A DNA stretch of 64,000 bases from Rhodoferax sp. TH121 (GTDB taxonomy: Bacteria > Pseudomonadota > Gammaproteobacteria > Burkholderiales > Burkholderiaceae_C). The stretch spans positions 806,001 through 870,000 of the forward strand of contig NZ_NOXW01000021.1 in assembly GCF_002251855.1 (NCBI RefSeq), written 5' to 3'. The first letter of the stretch is position 1. The number at the start of each line of letters is the position of its first letter. Below the pieces are notes generated by a model. The model made no database searches. It saw nothing but the letters and a program-made list of their open reading frames with translations, and had not been told where the DNA came from. Both the position numbers and the translations under genes were made by a program. Positions 45,108 to 54,438 of this stretch are shown piece by piece.

Positions 45108-47902
45108 GCCAGAACGCCAAAACCCGCGTAGTTGGCGGCCCAACTGGCCACCGCCTGCGCTGGCATGGGTTTGGCTATACCGTAGCCCTGACCCAGCTCA
45201 CAGCCCAGCGCCAGGAGCTTGCGCGCCTGGTCCGGAGTTTCCACACCTTCAGCGATGACGGAGCGCTCAAAAGCCTTGGCCAAAGCCACGATAGCGCTGA
45301 CCAGCGTGATGTCCTCCGGATCATCCAGGATGCCGTCCACAAACATGCGGTCGATCTTGATGGTCTCGGCCGGCAAGCGTTTGAGGTAAGAGAGGGATGA
45401 GAAGCCGGTTCCAAAGTCATCCAGCGCAAAGCACACGCCCAGCGCCTGGCAGCCCTGCATGACCTCACGCATGTGCTGGATGTCTTGCAGCACGGCGGAC
45501 TCCAGAATCTCCAGTTCCAGCAAATGCGCCGGTGCCGCCGGGTACTGGGCGAGCAAGAAGCGCAGGCGGTCGACAAAATTTTTGCGGTGGAAATGGCGCG
45601 CGGCGATGTTGACACTCACGACCCAACGCCGCCCTTGTCGCACCCACTCCTGCAACTGCGCTAGCGCCTGGTGCAGCACCCATTCCCCGGTGTCCACCAC
45701 CAGATCCGTATGTTCCATCAATGGCAAAAAGTGCCCGGGGGCGATCAGACCTTGCTCTGGGTGTTGCCAGCGCAACAAGGCCTCCACGCCCACCACAGCG
45801 CCCGTGCGCAGGTGAACCTTGGGCTGGTAGTGCAGACGGAACTCTTCCTGTTGCAGGGCCTGGCCTAGCCGGGTCAGGCGGTTGTAGTGGGTTTGTACTT
45901 CCTGGTCTTGCTGGGCATCAAACAGATGCAATCCACCCCGGCCAGCCTGCTTGGCGTGGTACATGGCTTGGTCGGCATGGCGCAACAAGGTGTCGGGGCT
46001 AGCCTTGTCTTGTGGGAACACGGCCACCCCAGCACTGGCAGTGCAGTTGATCAACAGATCGTCAATTGCGTAGGGCTGGGCCAGGCTCTGCAGCAGGGCC
46101 TGCACCCCAGCCTCTATCGTGCTGAGATCTCGCTGCCCATTCAGCAAGACCACAAACTCATCGCCACCCAAACGCGCTGCGTCCCCTATATCGGCCACAC
46201 CGATCCGCAGGCGCTGTGCGACCTCCTTGAGAAGGCGGTCTCCTACCCAGATGCCGTGTTGTTCGTTGATGGCCTGGAAATGGTCCAGGTCCAGCAGACA
46301 AATGCCAAGCAGCAGCTGCGACTCTCGCGCCTGGAACACGGCATGGGTCAGTCGCTCGGCCAGGGCGGCGCGGTTGTTCAGCCCGGTCAGGGCATCGTGG
46401 CGGGCTTGCCACGAGATTTTTTTCTCAAGCTCGCGAGTTTCGGTCACATCGCGGAACACCAGTACGCAGCCGACGGCGGAGCCCTGGGCCTGGCGAATTG
46501 GGGCGACGGTGAATTCAATGGCGTAACGTTCTCCTGAACGGTGCTGCAGGAATTGGTTCAACGCATGCACCGGTGCCTCCACCAGATGGAACTGGGCGAC
46601 TTCCAACTCATGTGGCAGCGGTTGGGAGGCAGAGTCGCGCTGGAACACGGTCGCCAATGGCCTGCCCAAAGCCTGCGCGGCAGTGCAGCCTGTCAAAAAC
46701 TGCGCGGCCTCGTTGAGGGTTTCTATGCGCCCGCTCGCGTCGGTGGTGATGACCCCATCGGCGATGGAGGACAAGGTAATTACCGCCCGCTCCTTCTCGG
46801 CCAGCAAGGCTTCCTGGGCCAGCTTGCGCTCGGTGATGTCGACCAGCGCACCAATCGTTCCCCCTTGGCTGCCATCGGTGAGTGTGAAGGGGGCCTTGAA
46901 GTACGCCATCTCACGCACTTCATGCTCACCCACCTTGACGGAGATCTCGTTGTCCTGCTGCGGTTGGTTGCGCCGCTCGCGGGCCTCACATTCGTGCGGC
47001 ATGGCCACGAAATCGCTACGCAGAGGCGCCCCCACCACGGCACTGGCAGGCTGATGAAAAAACTCTTCCCACGCTTTGTTGACCCCCAGGCAGGTGCCGT
47101 CGTGGCCGCGCACAAACACCGGCAAGGGCAGGGCATTGATGAACTGGTGGGTGAAATGGCGCTGTTCGCTGTGTGCAGAGCGTGTGCTTTGCAAAGACCC
47201 AACCAAGGCTTGGATCTGCGCCGCCATGGCATTGAAAGCTTGGGCCACTGCGCGCATCTCCAGAGTCCCTTTTTCCAGCATGCGGGTGTGCAAGGCTCCG
47301 CCCCGGAAGTTCTCCGTTGCGAGCTTGAGACGGGCCAACAGGCGGGCGTTGGCACGCAGCAGCAAAGTCAGCAAGACCACGATGGTGATCACGTTGACGA
47401 TCGAGATCCGCATCTGGGTACCGATGGTGCGCCAGGCTTGCTCCAATGACGCTTTACCGTCTACCACCACCGACAAGGTTGCTTGCGAGCCATCGGGCAG
47501 GGCAACTGAATATTCCTGGGTCAAGGGATCCATGCTCGCAAAGCTTTCGAACCATGCGGGCACCTTGGGGTGAAGCAATGCGGATTGGCGGGCATCAAAG
47601 GTTTGGCCGCCGAACGCCCACACCAAGCGTTGCAGCTCAGGGTGAAAATCCAGTGCCACCTTGAGTGCCGCTTGGACATCGGATGCGGCTCCAAGCACGC
47701 TGGTGTTGGCCAAAGCGGGCGGCAAATAGTGACCAATGGTGGCGATTTGGGCCTGCCGCAGTTCCTGGGCCTCCTTCAGCTCAGCCTGGAATAAGAGGTG
47801 GTAGCGCACCAACGTCACCGTCACGATGATGACAAAAATTGGCACAAATAGCCGAGGGTAAGTGCCCCGGCTGATCCAGTCCCTGATAGAAGATGTTTGC
47901 AT
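45104..47902 (-). CDS. Membrane PAS-GGDEF-EAL c-di-GMP enzyme
   Basis: A 932-residue protein. A first helix (PRLFVPIFVIIVTVTLV) is at about 17-33 and a periplasmic domain runs to about 170. A second helix (ISIVNVITIVVLLTLLL) is at about 172-190, followed by a HAMP-like part. Two PAS domains lie at about 255-385 and 390-515. The GGDEF domain has RLGGDEF at about 577; the EAL domain has GVEALLRWQHP at about 707, LEILESAV and LDDFGTGFSSL. Both catalytic sites look intact. ATG 47902 is preferred over an upstream GTG/ATG frame that lacks a helix. The hydrolase gene converges on it with a four-base overlap. Confidence 0.92.
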   Translation of the reverse strand: MQTSSIRDWISRGTYPRLFVPIFVIIVTVTLVRYHLLFQAELKEAQELRQAQIATIGHYLPPALANTSVLGAASDVQAALKVALDFHPELQRLVWAFGGQTFDARQSALLHPKVPAWFESFASMDPLTQEYSVALPDGSQATLSVVVDGKASLEQAWRTIGTQMRISIVNVITIVVLLTLLLRANARLLARLKLATENFRGGALHTRMLEKGTLEMRAVAQAFNAMAAQIQALVGSLQSTRSAHSEQRHFTHQFINALPLPVFVRGHDGTCLGVNKAWEEFFHQPASAVVGAPLRSDFVAMPHECEARERRNQPQQDNEISVKVGEHEVREMAYFKAPFTLTDGSQGGTIGALVDITERKLAQEALLAEKERAVITLSSIADGVITTDASGRIETLNEAAQFLTGCTAAQALGRPLATVFQRDSASQPLPHELEVAQFHLVEAPVHALNQFLQHRSGERYAIEFTVAPIRQAQGSAVGCVLVFRDVTETRELEKKISWQARHDALTGLNNRAALAERLTHAVFQARESQLLLGICLLDLDHFQAINEQHGIWVGDRLLKEVAQRLRIGVADIGDAARLGGDEFVVLLNGQRDLSTIEAGVQALLQSLAQPYAIDDLLINCTASAGVAVFPQDKASPDTLLRHADQAMYHAKQAGRGGLHLFDAQQDQEVQTHYNRLTRLGQALQQEEFRLHYQPKVHLRTGAVVGVEALLRWQHPEQGLIAPGHFLPLMEHTDLVVDTGEWVLHQALAQLQEWVRQGRRWVVSVNIAARHFHRKNFVDRLRFLLAQYPAAPAHLLELEILESAVLQDIQHMREVMQGCQALGVCFALDDFGTGFSSLSYLKRLPAETIKIDRMFVDGILDDPEDITLVSAIVALAKAFERSVIAEGVETPDQARKLLALGCELGQGYGIAKPMPAQAVASWAANYAGFGVLA

Positions 47903-47974
47903 TCTTTTTATGACCCACCCTTTGGTGCCCTGAGGGCACTCACAAGAAAACGGTTTCAAACCTGAAGGCGCGTT

Positions 47975-48002
47975 TATATACCGATTGGGGGAGTAGGGTC
48001 AC
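47975..48002 (-). promoter_or_regulatory. Candidate sigma-70 promoter of the PAS-GGDEF-EAL gene
   Basis: On the minus strand: GTGACC (-35-like), 16-base spacer, TATATA (-10-like), in the 122-base gap before the gene. A GTGCCC / GGGCAC stem lies between it and the start codon at 47925-47939. This is judged by eye only. Confidence 0.3.
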
Positions 48003-48024
48003 GCATCCCCTTGCAACGGTGTGC

Positions 48025-49161
48025 TTAGAGGGAGGTGCGCAAGAGTTCGCGGTACTCGTCTGCCGTGGCGATGCGGGGGTTTGTCTTGTGACAGTGGTCG
48101 GCCAGGGCACCGGTGATGATCTGGTCGAATTGCGACTCCTGCACGCCCATGGCGGCCAGCCCGTTGGGCAGGCCCAAGCGGGCATTCATGTCTTTGATGG
48201 CATCCCCGATGTCACTGGCCGAAGCCAGACCCATGGCGTGGGCCATACGCTGCAGACGTTTGTCTTTTTGCACCGATTCGGCCTGCGCATTGAAAGAAAC
48301 AACGGCGGGCAAAAACATCGCATTGAGCGTGCCGTGGTGCAGGCGCGGGTCCACGCCGCCCAAGCTGTGGCTCAAGCTGTGCACGCAGCCCAGCCCTTTC
48401 TGAAAGGCCATGGCGCCTTGCATGCTGGCGCTCATGAGCTGGGTCCGGGCCTCCACATCACTGCCGTTGTCGGTGGCGCGGGCAATGTGGGTCCAGGCGC
48501 GCTCCAGCCCGTCCAGTGCAATACCGTCGGCGGGCGGGTTGAAGGCGGGCGCCATGAAGGTTTCCATGCAGTGTGCTATGGCATCCATACCAGTGGCGGC
48601 GGTCAGTTTGGGCGGCAGGCCCAGAGTGAGTTCGGGGTCGCAAATGGCGGTCTTGGGGACCAGATGCCAGCTGTGGAAGCCCAGTTTGCGGTGGTCGTCT
48701 ACGATGAGGATGGCGCCGCGTGCAACCTCGCTGCCCGTGCCACTGGTGGTGGGTACTGCGATGATGGGCGCCACGCGCTCAGAGATGCGCGCCGAGCCGC
48801 CTTCGATGGTGGCGTATTGGGTCAGCGGGCCTTCGTGCGTAGCGGCAATGGCCACGCCTTTTGCGCAGTCGATGGCGGAGCCCCCGCCTACGGCAATCAG
48901 CCCGTCGCAGCTTTGGGCCCGGTACACGGCCGCTGCAGCGCGCACGGCAGCCTCGGTGGGGTTGGATGGGGTCTGGTCGAACACTGCGACCGGCAGGCCG
49001 GGCAGGGCATCCAGCGCCTTTTGCAAAATGCCAGCCGCTTTCACTCCCGCGTCGGTCACGATAAGCGGGCGGCTGATGCCTACGCGTTCGCATTCTTGTT
49101 GGAGCAGGCGAACTGCACCACATTCGAACTGGATCTGGGTCACGTAGTAAATGAGGGACAT
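48025..49161 (-). CDS. Iron-containing alcohol dehydrogenase
   Basis: A 378-residue group III alcohol dehydrogenase. The NAD-binding GGGSAIDCAKG and PTTSGTGSEV motifs are clear. The metal ligands are Asp and His in TGMDAIAHCME, His in GCVHSLSHSLGG and His in LHHGTLN. ATG 49161 (MSLIYYVTQIQF) fits the family start. Substrate is uncertain (short alcohols, maleylacetate-like or 1,3-diols). It is divergent from the HSL-type hydrolase. Confidence 0.92.
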   Translation of the reverse strand: MSLIYYVTQIQFECGAVRLLQQECERVGISRPLIVTDAGVKAAGILQKALDALPGLPVAVFDQTPSNPTEAAVRAAAAVYRAQSCDGLIAVGGGSAIDCAKGVAIAATHEGPLTQYATIEGGSARISERVAPIIAVPTTSGTGSEVARGAILIVDDHRKLGFHSWHLVPKTAICDPELTLGLPPKLTAATGMDAIAHCMETFMAPAFNPPADGIALDGLERAWTHIARATDNGSDVEARTQLMSASMQGAMAFQKGLGCVHSLSHSLGGVDPRLHHGTLNAMFLPAVVSFNAQAESVQKDKRLQRMAHAMGLASASDIGDAIKDMNARLGLPNGLAAMGVQESQFDQIITGALADHCHKTNPRIATADEYRELLRTSL

Positions 49162-49214
49162 GCGGCTCCGCGTGTAGGATTGAAAAAAACACTGTAGCAA
49201 GAAGCCAAGTTTCC

Positions 49215-50207
49215 ATGAGTCACCACCATGACCGCCACGCCCATCCGCGTGCCCTGTTGACCCCCGCGATGCGCAGCGTGGTGGACCGCATTGCCCGTGC
49301 GGGCCATGTACCCATGCACGCCCTGAGTGCCGACCAGGCCCGTGCGGCCTACGCCGCTGGCGCCAATGTGTTGGAACTACCCACCCAGAAGCTGCCGCGG
49401 GTGGAGGACTTTACCGTCATGGCGCGTGATGGCTTTGCCATTCCTGTGCGCCACTACGCGCCTGCCGCAGGCCCCTTACCGGTATTGGTGTACTTCCATG
49501 GCGGTGGCTTTACGGTAGGCGGCATCGCCACCCATGATGGCCTGTGCCGGCGCCTCGCCCACCTGGGTCACTGTGCAGTTCTTTCGGTGGACTACCGGTT
49601 GGCCCCCGACAGCAAGTTTCCCACGGCCCACAACGATGCATGGGATGTGGTGCAGTGGGTCGTGCGCGAGGGGGCTGCCCGTCAGCTGGAATCCACCCGT
49701 ATGGCTCTCGGTGGCGACAGCGCAGGCGGCACCTTGGCCGCGGCATGCGCCATCGAGGCGCGCAACGTAGGCGTACCGCTGGCCCTGCAGCTGCTCTTCT
49801 ACCCTGGCTGTGCGGGGCACCAGAACACGCCCTCGCACCGTACTTTTGCGACGGGCTTTGTGATTGAGGAGCCCCACATCACGTATTTTTTTGAACAGTA
49901 CATCCGCAGCGCGGCCGATCGCGATGATTGGCGCTTTGCGCCCTTGGATGGCAAAGGCCCTGATGGATATGAGGTGGATCTGGGCGGTGTGGCCCCTGCC
50001 TGGATAGGTCTGGCGGAATGCGACCCGCTGGTCGATGAGGGTGTCGCCTACGCCGATCGCCTGCGCATGGCTGGCGTCGCAGTGGATCTCGAGATTTACC
50101 GTGGCATGGTGCATGAATTTATCAAGATGGGCCGCGCCATCCCCGAGGCCGCGACCGCCCATGCCGATGCAGCGCGCGCACTGCGCCAAGCTTTTTCCAT
50201 TTGCTGA
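49215..50207 (+). CDS. Alpha/beta hydrolase of the hormone-sensitive-lipase family
   Basis: A 330-residue protein. HGGG in YFHGGGFTVGG is the HSL oxyanion motif, GDSAGG holds the nucleophilic Ser at about 170, DPLVDEG carries the acid and VHEFIKM the His. A His-rich N-terminus (MSHHHDRHAHPR) is unusual. It likely hydrolyses small esters. Nine bases separate it from the fused thioesterase gene downstream. Confidence 0.9.
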   Translation: MSHHHDRHAHPRALLTPAMRSVVDRIARAGHVPMHALSADQARAAYAAGANVLELPTQKLPRVEDFTVMARDGFAIPVRHYAPAAGPLPVLVYFHGGGFTVGGIATHDGLCRRLAHLGHCAVLSVDYRLAPDSKFPTAHNDAWDVVQWVVREGAARQLESTRMALGGDSAGGTLAAACAIEARNVGVPLALQLLFYPGCAGHQNTPSHRTFATGFVIEEPHITYFFEQYIRSAADRDDWRFAPLDGKGPDGYEVDLGGVAPAWIGLAECDPLVDEGVAYADRLRMAGVAVDLEIYRGMVHEFIKMGRAIPEAATAHADAARALRQAFSIC

Positions 50208-50215
50208 GGTACCCC

Positions 50216-51082
50216 ATGGCACTGCAACGCGCTGACTTTCGCTTCTTTCATCCTCTGCGGGTGCGCTGGGCTGAAGTGGATATGCAGCAGATCGTATTCA
50301 ACGCCCACTACCTGATGTACCTGGACACGGCCATGGGCGATTACTGGCGCGCATTAGCCCTGCCTTACCAGGAGAGCATGGCCCTGCTGGGCGGTGACCT
50401 GTATGTGAAGAAGGCCACGCTGGAGTACCACGCCTCGGCCCACTACGATGATCAGCTGCACATTGGTTTGCGTTGCGCGCGGGTCGGCAGGTCGTCCATT
50501 GTGATTGAGGCTGGCATTTTTCGGGGTGTCGCGCTCTTGGTTTCGGGCGAGCTGCTGTATGTGTTTGCTGATCCAGCCAGTCAGACCTCGCGCCCCGTGC
50601 CCGAGGCCTTGCGCCAGGCGTTTGCGGCACAAACATCCGGGCTTGCGTTGACCCAGTGCCTTGTGGGCGACTGGAACACTTGGGCGGCGCGCATCACGCC
50701 CTTGCGCCGCGCGGTATTTGTGGAGGAGCAAGGGATTGCCGAACACCTGGTCGTGGATGAAGCGGACCCCGAGGCCGTCCACGCGGTAGTGCCCAATGCC
50801 GTGGGACAAGTCGTTGCCGGTGGCCGCATGCTGGTGCATGCACCTGGGGTGGCCCGCATCGGGCGAATGGCAACCCACCGCGTACTGCGAGGGACAGGTT
50901 TAGGTTTGCAGGTACTGCGCGCACTGATGGCGCAAGCCCAAGCGCGAGGGGACAGCGAAGTCATGCTGCATGCCCAATGCAGTGCAGAGGGTTTTTATGC
51001 CAAAGAAGGTTTTGTACCGCGAGGCCCGGTGTTTGAAGAGGCCGGAATTGCACACCAAGAAATGGTGCGGGCCTTGAGCTGA
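50216..51082 (+). CDS. Fusion of a YbgC/4HBT-type thioesterase and an ElaA-like GNAT acetyltransferase
   Basis: A 288-residue protein with two domains. The N-terminal hotdog part (about 1-135) has VRWAEVDMQQIVFNAHYLMYLD, with the Asp of the 4-hydroxybenzoyl-CoA thioesterase active site, and LEYHASAHYDDQLHIG. The C-terminal GNAT part (about 145-288) has RRAVFVEEQGIAEHLVVDEAD, the acetyl-CoA loop RVLRGTGLGLQVL and AEGFYAKEGFVPRG. Both halves look complete. A thioesterase joined to an acyltransferase-type fold could route an acyl group, but no substrate is known. ATG 50216 follows TGAGGT. Confidence 0.88.
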   Translation: MALQRADFRFFHPLRVRWAEVDMQQIVFNAHYLMYLDTAMGDYWRALALPYQESMALLGGDLYVKKATLEYHASAHYDDQLHIGLRCARVGRSSIVIEAGIFRGVALLVSGELLYVFADPASQTSRPVPEALRQAFAAQTSGLALTQCLVGDWNTWAARITPLRRAVFVEEQGIAEHLVVDEADPEAVHAVVPNAVGQVVAGGRMLVHAPGVARIGRMATHRVLRGTGLGLQVLRALMAQAQARGDSEVMLHAQCSAEGFYAKEGFVPRGPVFEEAGIAHQEMVRALS

Positions 51083-51085
51083 ACG

Positions 51086-51721
51086 CTAGAAACCCAGCGA
51101 CGCCAGCAAATCGTCCACGTCATCCTGCTTGAGGGCGCTTTCAGCGGTTTGTGGGCCTTCTAGCACATGGTTGTCCACGGTCACCGGCTCCGCATTTTCG
51201 GATTTGGCAAGCGACGCGGGCGTCGTGGGGGAGCTGTCGACGAGCAACTGCACGAGCTGCATTTCAGTGCGGGTGATGATGTCGATCACCTTTTTGATCA
51301 CTTGGCCTGACAAGTCCTGAAAGTCCTGAGCCATCATGATGTCGCTGAGCACAGCGCCCTGACCCTCGGCAAACTTGGCGGTGCTTTGGGCGAACTTGCC
51401 GCAAACCACCATCAGGCCGCGGGCTTTGTCCACGCTCATGTCTGGGGCCGCAGCCAAGCGGGCCAGGGATTCCCCCAACTGCACACCACGGGTGGCTAGG
51501 TCATCACATTCGGGTTTGGCGGTTTCCACCAGGGTCAGAACCTTGTTGGCCGCGTCTTCGGTCATCTTGCCGACATAGGCCAAACGGTCTCGGGCGTTCG
51601 GGATTTCCTCGACGATGGTGCTCAACTGGTTCCCACCCAGCACCGTCAATGCTTCGTGCATTTCCCGGGTGATGGCGCCCAGGCGGGCAAATGCTTCTTC
51701 TTTGCTAAGCGGCGTTGACAT
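51086..51721 (-). CDS. cheZ: CheY-P phosphatase CheZ
   Basis: A 211-residue CheZ. The catalytic stretch AQDFQDLSGQVI (E. coli Asp143 and Gln147 equivalents) is intact. The CheY-binding C-terminal peptide DDVDDLLASLGF matches E. coli CheZ closely. Long helices occupy the middle. It should dephosphorylate CheY-P. No other chemotaxis gene is nearby. ATG 51721 (MSTPLSKEEAF) is used instead of an upstream in-frame codon. The plus-strand fusion gene converges on it. Confidence 0.92.
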   Translation of the reverse strand: MSTPLSKEEAFARLGAITREMHEALTVLGGNQLSTIVEEIPNARDRLAYVGKMTEDAANKVLTLVETAKPECDDLATRGVQLGESLARLAAAPDMSVDKARGLMVVCGKFAQSTAKFAEGQGAVLSDIMMAQDFQDLSGQVIKKVIDIITRTEMQLVQLLVDSSPTTPASLAKSENAEPVTVDNHVLEGPQTAESALKQDDVDDLLASLGF

Positions 51722-51814
51722 AAGCAGACATTCCCTTCCCGACGCATTATTTGGCCCCTTCATTATGAATCCAGCCGGCAGTCCCCGGAGCCCTGGCGGA
51801 CAGAAAAAGAAGGT

Positions 51815-52750
51815 TTAAATGTCGTCCAGCAGAGGGTAGGGCAGAGGCAAGACCTGCAGAGTCGAATCTGCAGCCAACAAGGGTCCGGCTTCCAGTGCCG
51901 AGAGTTGCAAGGAGACGATGGCGTCCATACCGCCACCAGGGGCCATGGCAGCTTGTACTACGGTACCAACCGGCTGGGTGGCGTCCGCAGGGGTGAAGAT
52001 TTCCTGACCGGCCTGCAGCATTCCCTGGCTGTGCACCACAAATGCCCGGCGCTTGAGCGTGCCGCGGAACTGGCTGCGTGCGACCACCTCTTGGCCTGGG
52101 TAGCAGCCTTTCTTGAAGTTCACACCACCCACCGATTCGTAATTCAGCATCTGCGGCACAAAGGCTTCAAACACTGCTTGATTCAGCGTTGCCACCCCGC
52201 TGCGAACCTCGCCCCACAGCCATGTGTCTAGCGCCATGGGAGCCCCCTGCGGAGCTGGGGTTCCCACCGGAGCGATCCACAGTTGCCGTGGGGTTCCGTC
52301 TGCTGGATAAAGCTGAATCACAGATTCGGTGTCCAAATCGGCTTTTGACCATACAGAATCTGCGTGAATAGCTACGTTTTTTGTAGCATCTCCGGACAGA
52401 CCGCAGATGGAATACCGATCAGTGGCGTCGCTGAGCTTGGCCTTTGCGCGCATCACAAACATGGATAGGCGCTTGAGCGTTAGAGCGAGCAAGTCCATGC
52501 TGCACACCAAAAGAATCTCACCCGTAGGGCGTTTGAAACCGATGAAACTGGCCTGCATACGGCCCTTGGCTGAACAAAAGGCAGCCAAGCGGGCATTGTT
52601 CAGGTCCAGCAGCGCAAAGTCATGTGTCAGCTGACCGTGGATAAATTTGGCGGCGTCTTCGCCTTCAATCTGGATCACGCCCAGATGGCTCAGAAGGGCC
52701 ACACCATGCAGGGTGCCAACGGCAGCAGGAGAAGAGGGCTGGGTACTCAT
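51815..52750 (-). CDS. ygfZ: Folate-binding protein YgfZ
   Basis: A 311-residue T-protein-like protein. The signature KGCYPGQEVVAR at about residue 225 holds the conserved Cys. IEGEDAAKFIHGQLTHD is near the N-terminus. YgfZ helps maintain certain Fe-S enzymes. It is divergent from mltG with 46 bases between starts, a common order in this group. A repeat copy (52355-52390) encodes DATKNVAIHADS. Confidence 0.92.
   Translation of the reverse strand: MSTQPSSPAAVGTLHGVALLSHLGVIQIEGEDAAKFIHGQLTHDFALLDLNNARLAAFCSAKGRMQASFIGFKRPTGEILLVCSMDLLALTLKRLSMFVMRAKAKLSDATDRYSICGLSGDATKNVAIHADSVWSKADLDTESVIQLYPADGTPRQLWIAPVGTPAPQGAPMALDTWLWGEVRSGVATLNQAVFEAFVPQMLNYESVGGVNFKKGCYPGQEVVARSQFRGTLKRRAFVVHSQGMLQAGQEIFTPADATQPVGTVVQAAMAPGGGMDAIVSLQLSALEAGPLLAADSTLQVLPLPYPLLDDI
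52355..52390 (-). repeat. Dispersed hairpin repeat, copy 9 (in ygfZ)
   Basis: On the minus strand: GCTAC-N7-GTAGC-TATTCACGCA-GATTC. In frame it encodes A-T-K-N-V-A-I-H-A-D-S. The tail differs at three positions. Confidence 0.65.
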
Positions 52751-52796
52751 GGCTGAATTATCATTCCGCTTTTGATGACGGACGGGAAGTAGGGCT

Positions 52797-53780
52797 GTGC
52801 GCTTGTTTTTTGCTGCGGTGCTACTCGCCGCTTTGGGGATGCTGGGGGCAGGCTATGTTTGGGTGCAGTCGCCGCTCACGCTTAACACGCCGGTTGTGGA
52901 CGTGGTGATTCCACCAGGTGCCAGTGCCCGCCATGTCGCCAGCACGGTAACCCAAGCCGGTGTGCAGACGCCCTCAAGCCTGCTCTTCTGGTGGTTCCGC
53001 CTGTCAGGCCAATCACGCGCGATCAAGGCGGGCAGTTATGAAATAGAAGCCGGCAGTACCCCCCACAGCCTGTTGCGCAAGCTGGTTGATGGAGACCAAG
53101 CCCTGCGCAGCGTGACGCTGGTGGAAGGCTGGAACTTTGGGCAAGTGCGTGACGCCTTGCGCAAGGCCCCACATTTGCACGCGGAGAGTGCGGGGTTGTC
53201 CGACCAAGCGCTGATGGCTCAGCTGGGTCGCACCGGGGTCCATCCTGAGGGGCGGTTTTTCCCCGATACGTATACTTATGCCAAGGGCTCAAGCGATTTG
53301 GCCTTGTTACAGCGCGCGCTGCGTGCCATGGACCAGCAGCTCGACGCTGCCTGGTCTCTGCGCAACCCACAAATCCCACTCAAAACCCCCGAAGACGCTC
53401 TGGTGCTGGCCAGCATCATCGAAAAGGAAACAGGCAAAGCTAGCGACCAAGCCCTGATTGCCGCGGTTTTTAACAACCGTCTGCTGATTGGCATGCGCTT
53501 GCAGACCGACCCCACCGTGATCTATGGTTTGGGATCGGCCTTTGATGGCAATTTGCGTCGCGCGGACTTGCTGGCCGACACACCTTACAACACCTACACC
53601 CGCGAGGGCCTTCCTCCTAGTCCCATTTCGATGCCAGGCAAGGCGGCGCTATTGGCTGCAGTGCAGCCTGCGGCCAGCAAGGCGCTGTATTTTGTGGCAC
53701 GCGGAGACGGCAGCAGTGAGTTCAGCGAGTCTCTGGACGCGCACAATAGGGCAGTCAACAAATACCAGCGCGGCCAATAA
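52797..53780 (+). CDS. mltG: Endolytic murein transglycosylase MltG
   Basis: A 327-residue YceG-like protein with GTG start at 52797. An N-terminal membrane helix is at about 2-22. A LysM-like part has VVIPPGASARHVAS. The catalytic Glu is in LVLASIIEKETGK at about residue 213, and LQTDPTVIYGLG, YNTYTREGLPPSPISMPG and SLDAHNRAV are hallmark motifs. It cuts nascent glycan strands. It is the first gene of the mltG-tmk-holB-pilZ-tatD group. Confidence 0.93.
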   Translation: MRLFFAAVLLAALGMLGAGYVWVQSPLTLNTPVVDVVIPPGASARHVASTVTQAGVQTPSSLLFWWFRLSGQSRAIKAGSYEIEAGSTPHSLLRKLVDGDQALRSVTLVEGWNFGQVRDALRKAPHLHAESAGLSDQALMAQLGRTGVHPEGRFFPDTYTYAKGSSDLALLQRALRAMDQQLDAAWSLRNPQIPLKTPEDALVLASIIEKETGKASDQALIAAVFNNRLLIGMRLQTDPTVIYGLGSAFDGNLRRADLLADTPYNTYTREGLPPSPISMPGKAALLAAVQPAASKALYFVARGDGSSEFSESLDAHNRAVNKYQRGQ

Positions 53781-53805
53781 GGCTTGACGCGAGCACAAGG
53801 GCGGC

Positions 53806-54438
53806 ATGAGCGGACTTTTCATCAGTTTTGAAGGCATCGACGGGGCAGGCAAATCCACCCATATCCAAGCCCTGGCGGATGCCTTGCGGGACCAGGGCAA
53901 GGCCGTAACCCTGACCCGTGAACCCGGCGGAACCCCGCTGGCGGAGCAACTGCGCAGCATGGTGCTCAATGACAGTATGGACCCCATGACGGAGGCGTTG
54001 CTGGTGTTTGCTGCGCGCCGTGATCACGTGCAGCGCGTCATCGTACCGGCTCTTGCGCGGGGCGACGTGGTGCTGTGCGACCGATTTACCGATGCCACTT
54101 TTGCTTACCAAGGGGGCGGGCGGGGCTTTGACTGGCAGGTGCTGCGCCAACTGGAGCAATGGGTGCAAAGCCTTGGCGCCGCACTCCTGCAGCCGCACAC
54201 CACCGTCTGGTTTGATTTGCCGCCAGCAGTGGCTGCCGAACGATTGGCTGGCGCCCGGGTGCCCGATAAATTTGAATCCCAACCAATCGCCTTCTTTGAA
54301 AACGTGGCTGCGGGTTATGCACGCCGCCAAGCCGAAGACCCAGCACGTTTTGCCCGAATCAACGCACACCAGACGCCGGCAGTCGTTTGGCACGATGTGC
54401 ATGCCGCATTGTGTGCCCGCGGAGTGCTGCGTACATGA
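53806..54438 (+). CDS. tmk: Thymidylate kinase
   Basis: A 210-residue dTMP kinase. The P-loop is [10 protein letters not shown] at about 9, the DR(E/X) motif appears as [14 protein letters not shown], and the Arg pair is in [28 protein letters not shown] is the substrate-binding stretch. It makes dTDP. The stop overlaps the holB start. Confidence 0.96.
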   Translation: MSGLFISFEGIDGAGKSTHIQALADALRDQGKAVTLTREPGGTPLAEQLRSMVLNDSMDPMTEALLVFAARRDHVQRVIVPALARGDVVLCDRFTDATFAYQGGGRGFDWQVLRQLEQWVQSLGAALLQPHTTVWFDLPPAVAAERLAGARVPDKFESQPIAFFENVAAGYARRQAEDPARFARINAHQTPAVVWHDVHAALCARGVLRT

